This document shows positions 7,925-16,711 of a DNA stretch of 64,000 nt, piece after piece. The DNA lies in assembly GCF_004014855.1 (NCBI RefSeq), contig NZ_CP034930.1, forward strand, positions 1,488,001 to 1,552,000. Direction: 5' to 3'. The notes under the pieces were generated by a model. That model did no database searches. It had not been told where the DNA came from and saw only the letters and a program-made list of their open reading frames with translations. Position numbers and translations under genes: made by a program. The first letter of the stretch is position 1; every line of letters begins with the position of its first letter. The DNA is from Apibacter raozihei. Lineage in GTDB: Bacteria > Bacteroidota > Bacteroidia > Flavobacteriales > Weeksellaceae.

Positions 7925-9316
7925 TTACTTAAAAATGTCTCTTTTTTCATTGATCCATTGAATTAATCCGGGCTGTAAATTATAAATGATTGTAAAACCA
8001 GCCTCCTCAAGGATTTTTGCGGCCTCTAAGCTTCTTACCCCATCCTCACTGTAAACAGCTACCGGATGATTTTTATCTAAAGAATGAATTTGCAGTTTGA
8101 AATTTGATGAACTTATATCCATATTTACCGCATCATAAATATGTCCCTGTTTAAACTCATCCAGCGAACGTACATCAACAATTTGAGTAAGTTTAATTCC
8201 TACTTCCCATGAAAAATCTGCTGTATTTAAATTCCGAATCGCTGAAATAGCTTCTGTATCTAAAAACTCTTCCTCATTTTCTAAAGGTTTTGATTCAAAT
8301 ACCTCAACTGTTTTAGGTGCTTCAGTAGTTTTTTCTTCCGAAATCGTAAATTCAGGAGTGCCAATTTCCTCATTTTCATCAGAAGAAGTATTTTTAGTAG
8401 AAGTAACATCCTTTGTCATTTCTTCTGTGACAGTTTCAATTGATATGGATTTTTCTTCGGAGATATCAACATTTTCCGGTAAAGGATTTGTCTGTATATT
8501 AGTTATGGATTCCGTTTTTGGGGTAGCAATAACCTTATTTCTTTTTCTTGTTAATTTAAATAATTGATCTTCTATAACCTTTTTGTCTAAAATATCATTT
8601 TCTAAATTCTTTTTATTTAAATTGTAGTTGCTTAATGCCAGTTTGCTTTTAGGGTTTTTGTCTAAAATAGCTTTAGCTCTAATATATTTTTCATTGTTAA
8701 TAGTCAGGTTAGCCATCTTTTTTGATAAAATCTTTTTATAAGCAATAATTTTTAAAGAGTCTTCAGAAAGTGAGGAAGCAGAAGATAATTGAGTATTTTC
8801 ATATGTTTTATTGGATAGGTCAGTCTTTTTTACTGGTTTATTTCCTTTGCGGGAAGCTTCGGATGAATAGACTTTTTTATTCTCTTTTTGTTTAGGTTCT
8901 TTTAACTTACTAACGCTATCACTGTTTATTCGGTTTGTTTTTTTTGTAATATGAGAATCAGTACGACTGGGTTTTTCTATAAAACGATTATCAGTTAATT
9001 CTGATTTTTTTTTAGTTTTTTCAGAATAAGTCAGAGGGGATTTTTTATTTTTTTGTGAAGAAACTGCCTTTTCTTTTTTTGGCTGCAATTTTTTTACATC
9101 AGAGCTTTGCTTCTTTTGACCGTCTTTATCGGAAGTAGGTTTTTTGGACTCTGAATTTGCCGGTGAATTAACCGTATATCTGGGTATATCTGTAGTTAAC
9201 CTGCCAATTTCAGGAGGTGTGTCGTATACAGTATTATTTGTATGTCCTAAATTACCACTTTTACATGAAAGCAATAAAAAAAGAAGACTAAACAAGATGA
9301 AAAATAAATTCTTCAT
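7925..9316 (-). CDS. lipoprotein with long low-complexity linker and C-terminal rhodanese domain lacking the catalytic Cys
   Basis: The 463-residue protein starts MKNLFFILFSLLFLLLSCKS, a lipoprotein signal with Cys 18. Residues about 30-360 are Lys/Ser/Thr/Glu-rich, low complexity and likely disordered, with a possible coiled coil near 190-250. Residues about 365-460 form a rhodanese domain (IVDVRSLDEFKQGHIYDAVN, later VAVYSEDGVRSLEAAKILEE). Active rhodaneses have Cys at the start of the catalytic loop; here it is Ser 423 (YSEDGVRS). The domain is therefore probably not a sulfurtransferase and may bind a partner. It shares a promoter region with divergent lnt. Confidence 0.8.
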   Translation of the reverse strand: MKNLFFILFSLLFLLLSCKSGNLGHTNNTVYDTPPEIGRLTTDIPRYTVNSPANSESKKPTSDKDGQKKQSSDVKKLQPKKEKAVSSQKNKKSPLTYSEKTKKKSELTDNRFIEKPSRTDSHITKKTNRINSDSVSKLKEPKQKENKKVYSSEASRKGNKPVKKTDLSNKTYENTQLSSASSLSEDSLKIIAYKKILSKKMANLTINNEKYIRAKAILDKNPKSKLALSNYNLNKKNLENDILDKKVIEDQLFKLTRKRNKVIATPKTESITNIQTNPLPENVDISEEKSISIETVTEEMTKDVTSTKNTSSDENEEIGTPEFTISEEKTTEAPKTVEVFESKPLENEEEFLDTEAISAIRNLNTADFSWEVGIKLTQIVDVRSLDEFKQGHIYDAVNMDISSSNFKLQIHSLDKNHPVAVYSEDGVRSLEAAKILEEAGFTIIYNLQPGLIQWINEKRDIFK

Positions 9317-9338
9317 TAAAGGGGATGTTTTTAAAAGT

Positions 9339-9356
9339 CAAAAATAACTATTTTTG
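9339..9356. promoter_or_regulatory. back-to-back -7 boxes for the rhodanese lipoprotein (-) and lnt (+)
   Basis: CAAAAATA at 9339-9346 reads TATTTTTG on the minus strand, 22 bp from the ATG at 9316. TATTTTTG at 9349-9356 on the plus strand ends 7 bp before the lnt ATG at 9364. Both match TAnnTTTG and are only 2 bp apart, so the two polymerases should compete. Confidence 0.5.
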
Positions 9357-9363
9357 TAAGGAT

Positions 9364-11034
9364 ATGAAAAGATTTATTTACTCGATACTTAGCGGATTGC
9401 TTTTTGCCTTTTCGTGGCCAACGTACGGATTCCCCTTTTTACTCTTTTTGGCATTTGTTCCGTTATTGCTTTTAGAGCATGAAATAGTGGTAAAAAAAGA
9501 AAAACGTTCTTACGGAAAAGTATTTGGATATTCCTATATATCTTTTTTTATCTGGAACTATGGAGCAACTCAATGGCTACACTATTCTCAAAATCCTGAT
9601 GGTAGTCTTTCCTGGATGGCTTTTCTGTTTCCGGTTTTTATTAATAGTCTTCTCATGTCGTTGGTTTTTATTCTGTTTCATTTTGTTAAAAAACGAGCCG
9701 GAACATGGTATGGGATTTTCTTTTTCCCTATTATCTGGGTTTGTTTCGAAAAATTTCATCTTAGCTGGGAAATGTCCTGGCCTTGGCTTAATTTGGGTAA
9801 TGCATTTGCAGAGTATCCGCAAATTATTCAATGGTACGAAGTAACCGGAACATTTGGAGGAACCCTCTGGATTATAATTATAAATTTAATTATATTTTAT
9901 CATATTAGAGCCTTTCAGGTAACTCGTGAAAAAATTTATATCTGGAAACCCGTTTATTATTCAATCCTGGTTATCGGTGTTCCTGTGGCCCTGTCTTTGG
10001 TAATGTATAGAACGTATCAGGAAAAATCGGAGCAATCATTGGAGGTTGTTTTAGCTCAGCCGGATTTAGATCCATATACAGAAAAATACACCCAGAGCGG
10101 AGAAACAGTTCTTAGCGGTATATTATCATCTGTAGATAGTACTATAACAAATAAAACAAAATTTATTGTAGCTCCGGAAACCGCTTTCCCCGGGAGAGGA
10201 TTTGTTTATGTTAATAATTTTCAAAATGATCCTTACATAGATAGTATCAGAAGGTGGATGAAAATGAAGCATTCCCAGATCAGTTTTGTATCCGGAGTTT
10301 CATTAGCCGAAGCTTATTCCGGTCAGGAAACCCCAACCGCACGATATACAGGAGACAGAAATGTATGGGTAGATCTTTATAATTCAGCTATACAGTTAGA
10401 CTTACCGGGTACCATACAACATTATAATAAATCCAAACTGGTCGTAGGAGTAGAGCATTTTCCTTATTCCTCGATCTTAAAGCCATTGATTGGAGATTAC
10501 ATGTTAAATTTTGGAGGTACCATGGAAAGTTTGGGAACTCAAAATCACCCTACAGTCTTTACCAATAAAAAAAATAAAGCAAAAATAGCACCGGTCATTT
10601 GCTATGAAAGTATTTACGGAGAATACGTAGGCGAATATGTTAAAAGCGGAGCTAACGTTCTGTTTATAATGACAAATGATTCCTGGTGGAGTGATTCTCA
10701 AGGGCACAAACAATTATTAGCTTATGCAAGGCTAAGAGCAATTGAAACCCGTAGAGACATAGCGCGTTCTGCCAATAGTGGAATATCCGCTTTTATTAAT
10801 CAAAAAGGAGATATAATTGAGCAATTGCCCTACGGATACAGGGGAGCATTGAAAGGAGAAATTAATTTAAATTCAGAATTAACTTTTTATTCCAAATATG
10901 GTGATGTCATTGCAAGGATTTCATTAATTGCTGCCGGAATAATTATAGCCTATGTTTTATCTAAAATAATTATAGTATGGTTGAAACCTAGGAAAACAAA
11001 GACATCACAAATAAACTTTAAAAATAAAAAGTAA
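9364..11034 (+). CDS. lnt: apolipoprotein N-acyltransferase Lnt
   Basis: The start at 9364 (MKRFIYSILSGLLFAFSWPT) is used because the upstream in-frame ATG lies before the promoter box. The 556-residue protein has about seven membrane helices in residues 1-215 and a periplasmic nitrilase domain (about 225-500). The catalytic triad is visible as Glu in IVAPETAFPGRG, Lys in HYNKSKLVVGVEHFP and Cys in APVICYESIYGEYV. A final membrane helix follows near 515. Lnt adds the third acyl chain to lipoproteins at the inner membrane. Its divergent neighbours encode lipoproteins. Confidence 0.95.
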   Translation: MKRFIYSILSGLLFAFSWPTYGFPFLLFLAFVPLLLLEHEIVVKKEKRSYGKVFGYSYISFFIWNYGATQWLHYSQNPDGSLSWMAFLFPVFINSLLMSLVFILFHFVKKRAGTWYGIFFFPIIWVCFEKFHLSWEMSWPWLNLGNAFAEYPQIIQWYEVTGTFGGTLWIIIINLIIFYHIRAFQVTREKIYIWKPVYYSILVIGVPVALSLVMYRTYQEKSEQSLEVVLAQPDLDPYTEKYTQSGETVLSGILSSVDSTITNKTKFIVAPETAFPGRGFVYVNNFQNDPYIDSIRRWMKMKHSQISFVSGVSLAEAYSGQETPTARYTGDRNVWVDLYNSAIQLDLPGTIQHYNKSKLVVGVEHFPYSSILKPLIGDYMLNFGGTMESLGTQNHPTVFTNKKNKAKIAPVICYESIYGEYVGEYVKSGANVLFIMTNDSWWSDSQGHKQLLAYARLRAIETRRDIARSANSGISAFINQKGDIIEQLPYGYRGALKGEINLNSELTFYSKYGDVIARISLIAAGIIIAYVLSKIIIVWLKPRKTKTSQINFKNKK

Positions 11035-11039
11035 AAAAG

Positions 11040-11070
11040 TTGTAAGAGTGAATTTTTATTTGTTAATTTG
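11040..11070 (+). promoter_or_regulatory. promoter of rpmB-rpmG-DUF4295
   Basis: TTG at 11040-11042 and TTAATTTG at 11063-11070 (one mismatch to TAnnTTTG) are spaced by 20 bp. The 5' untranslated region would be about 43 bases. Confidence 0.45.
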
Positions 11071-11117
11071 CAACCCAATTCAAAACAAGAAAATTTATTT
11101 ACATAACATAAAGAATA

Positions 11118-11357
11118 ATGGCTAGAATTTGTCAAATAACAGGAAAGCGTGCAATGGTAGGAAATAATGTGTCGCATGCTAATAACAAGACGAAAAGACG
11201 TTTTGAGATAAATTTGATGGAAAAAAAATTCTACTTACCATCACAAGACGCTTGGATTTTTCTTAAAGTGTCAGCACATGGTTTAAGAATTATAGATAAA
11301 ATAGGAATTGAAGAAGCTGTAGCAAGAGCTCGTAAACAAGGTCTTGTCAATTACTAA
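11118..11357 (+). CDS. rpmB: 50S ribosomal protein bL28
   Basis: This is a 79-residue basic protein with the family opening [20 protein letters not shown] and the later TKRRFEINL segment. The length is normal for Bacteroidota bL28. It is the first gene of a three-gene unit with rpmG 25 bp downstream. Confidence 0.96.
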   Translation: MARICQITGKRAMVGNNVSHANNKTKRRFEINLMEKKFYLPSQDAWIFLKVSAHGLRIIDKIGIEEAVARARKQGLVNY

Positions 11358-11382
11358 AATTTAATTTAGATTACAAAAGAAA

Positions 11383-11565
11383 ATGGCAAAGAAAGGAAAC
11401 AGAGTACAGGTAATCTTAGAATGTACTGAACATAAAGAAAGCGGAATGCCGGGAGTGTCTCGTTACATTACGACTAAAAATAAAAAAAATACTCCGGAAA
11501 GAATTGAATTGAAAAAATTCAATCCGGTATTAAAGAAATACACAACTCATAAAGAAATTAAATAA
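11383..11565 (+). CDS. rpmG: 50S ribosomal protein bL33
   Basis: The 60-residue protein starts [20 protein letters not shown] and ends in [14 protein letters not shown], typical of bL33. Only one cysteine remains of the two CxxC pairs of zinc-binding paralogues, so this is the zinc-free form. It sits between rpmB and the DUF4295 gene, 7 bp before the latter. Confidence 0.96.
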   Translation: MAKKGNRVQVILECTEHKESGMPGVSRYITTKNKKNTPERIELKKFNPVLKKYTTHKEIK

Positions 11566-11572
11566 TTAAGTC

Positions 11573-11725
11573 ATGGCAAAGAAGGTTGTAGCTACATTAC
11601 GTACAGAATCTAAAAAAATGACTAAAGTAATCAAAATGGTTAAGTCTCCTAAAACAGGTGCTTACGTATTTGATGAAAAAGTTGTAAATGCAGACAGCGT
11701 TGATGCATTTTTAAAACAGAAATAG
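11573..11725 (+). CDS. DUF4295 small basic protein
   Basis: This gene of 50 codons starts at ATG 11573 (MAKKVVATLRTESKKMTKVI) and ends DSVDAFLKQK. The family is found in Bacteroidota directly after rpmG. It is small, basic and co-transcribed with ribosomal proteins, so a ribosome-associated role is likely, though I know of no assigned function. A strong terminator follows about 30 bp later. Confidence 0.92.
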   Translation: MAKKVVATLRTESKKMTKVIKMVKSPKTGAYVFDEKVVNADSVDAFLKQK

Positions 11726-11757
11726 TTTTCATAACATAGGTTTTTAAGGTTTTAAAA

Positions 11758-11789
11758 AATCATTCACTTTTATGTGAATGATTTTTTTT
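11758..11789 (+). terminator. Rho-independent terminator after DUF4295 gene
   Basis: AATCATTCAC pairs with GTGAATGATT around a TTTTAT loop, followed by a run of T. It ends the ribosomal protein unit. Confidence 0.85.
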
Positions 11790-11796
11790 ATTTTTG
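11789..11796 (+). promoter_or_regulatory. -7 promoter box for ftsY
   Basis: TATTTTTG matches TAnnTTTG, 18 bp before the ftsY ATG and directly after the preceding terminator T run. Confidence 0.5.
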
Positions 11797-11813
11797 TGTT
11801 TATATAATAGTTT

Positions 11814-12770
11814 ATGAGCTGGTTTAAGAAAATTTTCGGGAAAGAGACAAAAGAAACACTTGATAAAGGATTAGAGAAATCCAATAAATCATTTTTTGAT
11901 AAAGTAGGAAGAGCGATTGCAGGAAAAAGCAAAGTGGATGATGAGGTACTGGATGAGTTGGAAGAAGTCCTTATTTCTTCTGATGTAGGAGTAGAGACCA
12001 CTGTCAAAGTAATCAAAAAAATTGAAGAAAGGGTAGCCAGAGATAAATTCATGAATACTTCTGAATTAGATCAGATTTTAAGAGAAGAGATCATGAATCT
12101 TTTGGCTGAAAATAAAGACTCCGATTCTGAATTTGAAATTCCTAAAGATAAAAAGCCATATGTAATTATGGTGGTAGGCGTAAATGGAGTAGGAAAAACG
12201 ACAACTATTGGGAAGTTGGCTCATCAATTTAAGCAGCAGGGTAAAAAAGTTGTTTTGGGAGCAGCTGATACCTTTAGAGCTGCAGCTGTTGATCAGCTTG
12301 TTATATGGTCAGAAAGAGTAGGTGTGCCTATAGTTAAGCAGGAGATGGGTTCTGATCCGGCCTCCGTTGCTTTTGATACCGTACAGTCAGCCAAAGCGCA
12401 GGATGCTGATGTAGTTCTTATTGATACTGCGGGACGTCTGCACAATAAAGTGAACCTGATGAATGAGCTTTCAAAAATTAAAAGAGTTATGCAAAAGGTA
12501 ATTCCTGATGCTCCCCATGAAGTGCTATTGGTATTAGATGGTTCAACCGGTCAGAATGCTTTTGAACAGGCTAAACAATTTACCGCAGCTACGGAAGTTA
12601 CTGCTCTGGCTATAACCAAACTCGATGGAACTGCTAAAGGGGGTGTGGTTATAGGTATATCTGATCAATTTAAAATTCCAGTTAAATATATTGGTGTTGG
12701 TGAAGGAATGGACGATCTACAGCCTTTTAACAAATATGAGTTTGTTGATAGTTTCTTTAAAACTAATTAG
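11814..12770 (+). CDS. ftsY: signal recognition particle receptor FtsY
   Basis: The 318-residue protein has a short N-terminal region (MSWFKKIFGKE) and an SRP54-type NG domain. G1 is GVNGVGKTTTIGKLA, then DTFRAAAVDQL, G3 is DTAGRLHNK, G4 is TKLDGTAKGG, and the closing motif is YIGVGEGMDDLQPF. FtsY docks the SRP-ribosome complex at the membrane and hydrolyses GTP with Ffh. The missing long acidic A domain is common outside Proteobacteria. It has its own promoter box and terminator. Confidence 0.97.
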   Translation: MSWFKKIFGKETKETLDKGLEKSNKSFFDKVGRAIAGKSKVDDEVLDELEEVLISSDVGVETTVKVIKKIEERVARDKFMNTSELDQILREEIMNLLAENKDSDSEFEIPKDKKPYVIMVVGVNGVGKTTTIGKLAHQFKQQGKKVVLGAADTFRAAAVDQLVIWSERVGVPIVKQEMGSDPASVAFDTVQSAKAQDADVVLIDTAGRLHNKVNLMNELSKIKRVMQKVIPDAPHEVLLVLDGSTGQNAFEQAKQFTAATEVTALAITKLDGTAKGGVVIGISDQFKIPVKYIGVGEGMDDLQPFNKYEFVDSFFKTN

Positions 12771-12813
12771 ATAATAAAATTTATATAAAAAATAATAATT
12801 ATACAGTATATAG

Positions 12814-12839
12814 GGTGGATTTAAATCCACCTTTTTTTT
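12814..12839. terminator. terminator after ftsY, overlapping the end of the aminotransferase gene
   Basis: The perfect palindrome GGTGGATTTAAATCCACC (12814-12831) is followed by eight T on the plus strand. The minus-strand aminotransferase stop codon (12821-12823) lies inside the stem. Confidence 0.8.
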
Positions 12840-13984
12840 CTAAATTCATATAAGGTCTTTACAAAAATTTTCATTTCTTCCGGAGTTCCTAGTGTTACTC
12901 TGTTCCATTGAGTGAGAGGAATAAATATTCTCCCAACTTTTATTCCTTCAGAATTAAGACGCTGGATGTATAATTTCAAATCTCCGGGAATATGATAAAA
13001 AATGAAATTTGCCTGAGAGGGTAAAAATCGGATTCCCAACTCATTCATAGCCGTCTCAGTTATTTTTCTTGAAGAATTTGTAGAAGATAAGCTTCGGGTT
13101 AAAAAGGCTGAATCCTTTAAAGAAGCAGATGCTGCTACCAGACCGGAAATATTGAGATTGTCAACGGACAGGAATGCATTTATTTTTTTACTTGTTTCAG
13201 GAGTTGCAATTCCATAACCTATCCTGTATCCTGCCATAGCATAAACTTTTGAAAATGTTTTAGTTACCAGTACATTATTTCTTAAATTCAAAATATGATT
13301 TATACCACTTTGGAATTTTAAATCAGTAACATATTCGGCATATGCTTCATCCATTAAAAAAAATGTATTTTCTGGATTAGCATCTGCTATCCATTTTTCA
13401 ATACTATCGGAAGAAGTTAAAGTAGCAGTAGGGTTATTGGGATTGCATAAATAACATAGAGATACGCCGTTAAATTCTTCTGCAGCTTTTTTCATTGCAG
13501 TTATATCCATGCGAAAATTACTATCAAGAGGAATTCGGGAAATGGTAACACCTAAATTTTCTGCATAATCTGCAATTAAATCAAAAGTCGGGTCTGGTAA
13601 TATAATTTGTAATTTTTTATTTTCCTGTAGACTTTTAAAAATGCAGAAATGAGTGATAGCTCGTATAATATCTGAAGAGCCAGAACCCAGACTAATATGG
13701 GAAGGAGTTACGTTAAATTTATCCGCCAGTTGTTTCCTTAAATTGGAAGCTTCAGCATCCGGGTATCTAAATGAATTTTTTAAACTTTTTTTTATGGCTG
13801 TTTCAGCCATTGAAGAAATTCCAAGACTATTTTCATTAAAATTAAGTAATAAAGGAGAGTCATTTTTATTCGATAGGCTTTCGAACTCTTCTGTAAGCAC
13901 TGTAGAACCTGCACGGGTTATTCCTGTAAAAAGTAATCCGGCAAAAGCCGTTCCGGATAATTTTAGTAAATCTCTTCTGTTCAT
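12821..13984 (-). CDS. Tat-signal class I/II aminotransferase (histidinol-phosphate aminotransferase-like)
   Basis: The 387-residue protein starts MNRRDLLKLSGTAFAGLLF, a twin-arginine signal with the RRDLLK core. A fold type I PLP aminotransferase follows: substrate loop LLNFNENSLGIS, YLCNPNNPTATL, the acidic LMDEAYAEYV, the PLP lysine in VTKTFSKVYAMAGYRIGYG, and a C-terminal LTQWNRVTLGTPEEMK. The sequence is closest to HisC-like enzymes. The Tat signal implies a folded PLP enzyme delivered to the periplasm, which is unusual. It neighbours the hut operon but is not clearly in it (about 210 bp apart). The substrate is unknown. Confidence 0.85.
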   Translation of the reverse strand: MNRRDLLKLSGTAFAGLLFTGITRAGSTVLTEEFESLSNKNDSPLLLNFNENSLGISSMAETAIKKSLKNSFRYPDAEASNLRKQLADKFNVTPSHISLGSGSSDIIRAITHFCIFKSLQENKKLQIILPDPTFDLIADYAENLGVTISRIPLDSNFRMDITAMKKAAEEFNGVSLCYLCNPNNPTATLTSSDSIEKWIADANPENTFFLMDEAYAEYVTDLKFQSGINHILNLRNNVLVTKTFSKVYAMAGYRIGYGIATPETSKKINAFLSVDNLNISGLVAASASLKDSAFLTRSLSSTNSSRKITETAMNELGIRFLPSQANFIFYHIPGDLKLYIQRLNSEGIKVGRIFIPLTQWNRVTLGTPEEMKIFVKTLYEFRKKRWI

Positions 13985-14142
13985 AAGTAATAGAATAATA
14001 TAAGCATAGGCAAGTTAATAATTAATATAATATCAAAAAAGATATTAGGTAGTAATTTGTAATATTTCAGTTATTGCATAGCTTTATTTACAAACCCAAA
14101 AAATAACAAAATTGTGAAATAAAAAGTTTTATTGAAAAATTA

Positions 14143-14183
14143 AGATAAGGAAAGCGCTTAAAATTTATGCGCTTTTCTTATCT
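14143..14183 (-). terminator. hairpin downstream of hutH
   Basis: AGATAAGGAAAGCGC (14143-14157) pairs with GCGCTTTTCTTATCT (14169-14183) with one G-U pair. Only a weak T-rich stretch follows on the minus strand. It probably ends the hut operon. Confidence 0.5.
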
Positions 14184-14192
14184 ATAACTATT

Positions 14193-15731
14193 TTATAAAA
14201 GCTGTCCGATTTCTTTTTCGACTGAATTAACAATACTTTCACTGTCAATTATATTGGCAGCTTTATTAATTTCCGGATACATAACTCTATCTTTGGAAAA
14301 TGGTTCAATTTGATCCCTGATAATATTATAGGCGATTTGGGTTCCTTTTCCTAATTTTTTATTTGAAGAATCAGTTGCAAGATCAATCGCTTGAGTAGCC
14401 GCAAGCAACTCAATGGCAATTACATTTTTTGTATTTTGATAAATATTTTGAGCTTTTCTTGCTGCAATTGTGCCCATACTTACATGATCTTCCTGATTTG
14501 CAGAAGAAGGTATTGAGTCTACACTTGCCGGATGCGCCAGAACTTTATTTTCTGAAACTAAGGCTGCAGCTACATACTGCGTAATCATAAAACCGGAATG
14601 CAATCCCCCCTGTTGAGTTAAAAATGCAGGTAAATCATTATTGAGGGAAGGATTTACTAATCGTTCAATTCTACGTTCAGAAATATTAGCTATTTCAGCA
14701 ATAGCTATCCCTAAAAAATCAAAAGGTAAAGCCATGGGTTGACCATGAAAATGACCTCCGGAAATTGCTAATTTTTTTTCTGGAAATATAATAGGATTAT
14801 CTGTAACAGAATTTATTTCTATTTCAATTTTATTTTTCACATAGTTAAAAGTATCCCAACTGGCTCCATGTACCTGAGGTACGCATCGCAATGAATAAGC
14901 ATCTTGAACACGGATTTCACCCTGTCGGGTAGTCCTTTCACTCCCGTTTAGCAAAGAAAGTAAATTTTTAGCACTGTTTATTTGTCCTTGATGAGGTCGT
15001 AAGGCATGGAGTTCAGGAATAAATGGATCGGTAATTCCCTGAAGAGCTTCTATAGACAAAGAAGCCGAAATGTCTGCCAGTTTCATCAAATTGATAGAGT
15101 CATAACATGTTAAAGCTCCGGCGGCAGTCATAACTTGTGTACCGTTAATTAATGCCAGACCTTCTTTGGAAACCAGCTCAATGATTTGAATTCCGGCTTC
15201 TTTCATAGCTTCAGCACCCGGAAGAAGTTTTCCTTTGTAATAAGCCTCACCTTCACCTATCATAGGTAGAACCATATGAGCCAGAGGAGCAAGATCACCA
15301 CTGGCACCTAAAGATCCCTTTTCCGGAATTGCAGGATATAATCCTTTGTTAAGCATGTCCACCAAAACCTGCATAGTGCTGAGTCGTATTCCCGAGAAAC
15401 CTTTTGCAAGATTGTTCAGGCGTAATAAAATGATAGCCCGGGTAACTTCTTCGGAAAAATGATTTCCAACTCCACAGGCATGGCTGATAATAAGATTTCT
15501 TTGAAGTTCTACTGCTTGATCCTTAGAAATATGCACAGAACTGAAATCTCCAAAGCCAGTGGTAATCCCATATACAATTTCACCGGACTCTACGAGTTGG
15601 TCTACGTATTCTCTTGATTGGTTAATTTTTGATATTGCATCCTCAGTTAAATTTACTTTACAATGATGTCTTGAGACAGCAACGACATCCTCTAAAGTCA
15701 GATGATTTCCGTCTAATAATAGGTTTTTCAT
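14193..15731 (-). CDS. hutH: histidine ammonia-lyase HutH
   Basis: The start at 15731 (MKNLLLDGNHLTLEDVV) is preferred over 15782, which would overlap hutG and add an unrelated extension. The 512-residue enzyme has the GASGDLAPLAHM motif, whose Ala143-Ser144-Gly145 forms the MIO electrophile, an N-terminal YGITTGFGDF segment, and a SSANQEDHVSMG block. HutH deaminates histidine to urocanate, the first step of histidine use. It is the last gene of the hutU-hutI-hutG-hutH unit, 19 bp after hutG. Confidence 0.97.
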   Translation of the reverse strand: MKNLLLDGNHLTLEDVVAVSRHHCKVNLTEDAISKINQSREYVDQLVESGEIVYGITTGFGDFSSVHISKDQAVELQRNLIISHACGVGNHFSEEVTRAIILLRLNNLAKGFSGIRLSTMQVLVDMLNKGLYPAIPEKGSLGASGDLAPLAHMVLPMIGEGEAYYKGKLLPGAEAMKEAGIQIIELVSKEGLALINGTQVMTAAGALTCYDSINLMKLADISASLSIEALQGITDPFIPELHALRPHQGQINSAKNLLSLLNGSERTTRQGEIRVQDAYSLRCVPQVHGASWDTFNYVKNKIEIEINSVTDNPIIFPEKKLAISGGHFHGQPMALPFDFLGIAIAEIANISERRIERLVNPSLNNDLPAFLTQQGGLHSGFMITQYVAAALVSENKVLAHPASVDSIPSSANQEDHVSMGTIAARKAQNIYQNTKNVIAIELLAATQAIDLATDSSNKKLGKGTQIAYNIIRDQIEPFSKDRVMYPEINKAANIIDSESIVNSVEKEIGQLL

Positions 15732-15750
15732 TATAATTTTGTTGTTTAGT

Positions 15751-16707
15751 TTATTTCCAATGATAAAAAAGTTCCCATACAAATCTGGCGGCTACTCTTG
15801 CACATAGAGAATCACGATCCAGCAGAGGATTAAATTCTACTACATCAGCTCCGGCTAATTTGTTAGTACCGGAAATAACGGGAAGTAATTGATGTAAAAG
15901 AGTAGCATCCACTCCCAATGAGCTGGGTGCAGACACTGCAAACATTGAAGAAGGAGGTAAAACATCCAAATCAATAGTCAAATAAATAATGTCAGTTGTT
16001 GCAATAAAATCTAGTATTTGCTGATTAATGTGATCTAAATGTAAATATTGGCACTCAGTGTCCCATATAATACGAACGTTTAAATTCTCAGCAGTCTCAA
16101 GCAGGGCTTGGGTGTTAGCAGCTTTACTCGCACCTATGCAGAGATAATTAAAGTTTCGGTTATTTGATTTGCAATATTCAAATAATTGAAGAAAAGGGGT
16201 TCCCGAAGAATATTTATTATTCGATCGGATATCTAAATGAGCATCCAGATTAATAATTCCTATAGTTGCATCAGGATATGAATTATATAAACCCATACCA
16301 TGAGCAAAAGCAGTTTCATGTCCTCCTCCGATAACTAGAGTTTTCATACTTTGGGAATGACATTGTTCAACATATTTTGTAAGAAGTTGCTGACCTTCGG
16401 AAAGAAGACCATTACAAATAATATTTCCCATATCAATCAATGAAAGAGGATGCGGATGGTAAGCAAAATTTGCCAAAGCTTTTTTAAGGATGTCCGGACT
16501 TTTTTTTGCTCCTGTGATTCCTTTATTAATTCGTACTCCCTCGTCACAGCAAAATCCTAACAAAGCTATTTGTTCCGGATATTTTTCAGGATTAAAGCTC
16601 TCTTCTTTAATGATTGATTGGAATACTCGTAAAGCAGTAGCGCTTTCTTCTAAATCATTTCTGCCCTGCCAGACTTCAGCAGGTGTTTTTTCCCAGAATG
16701 TTTTCAT
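15751..16707 (-). CDS. hutG: formimidoylglutamase HutG
   Basis: The 318-residue arginase-family enzyme carries manganese ligands in GGGHETAFAHG, NLDAHLDIRS and TIDLDVLPPS. It would hydrolyse N-formimidoyl-glutamate to glutamate and formamide, the last step of the four-enzyme pathway. It lies 4 bp after hutI and 19 bp before hutH, so co-translation is likely. No hutF or formiminotransferase gene is present, which supports the HutG route. Confidence 0.94.
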   Translation of the reverse strand: MKTFWEKTPAEVWQGRNDLEESATALRVFQSIIKEESFNPEKYPEQIALLGFCCDEGVRINKGITGAKKSPDILKKALANFAYHPHPLSLIDMGNIICNGLLSEGQQLLTKYVEQCHSQSMKTLVIGGGHETAFAHGMGLYNSYPDATIGIINLDAHLDIRSNNKYSSGTPFLQLFEYCKSNNRNFNYLCIGASKAANTQALLETAENLNVRIIWDTECQYLHLDHINQQILDFIATTDIIYLTIDLDVLPPSSMFAVSAPSSLGVDATLLHQLLPVISGTNKLAGADVVEFNPLLDRDSLCARVAARFVWELFYHWK

Positions 16708-16711
16708 AATA

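Noticed and set aside
15732-15782. N-terminal extension of hutH
   Set aside because: It overlaps the end of hutG and does not match the family start; MKNLLLDGNHL at 15731 places the MIO triad at 143-145 as expected.
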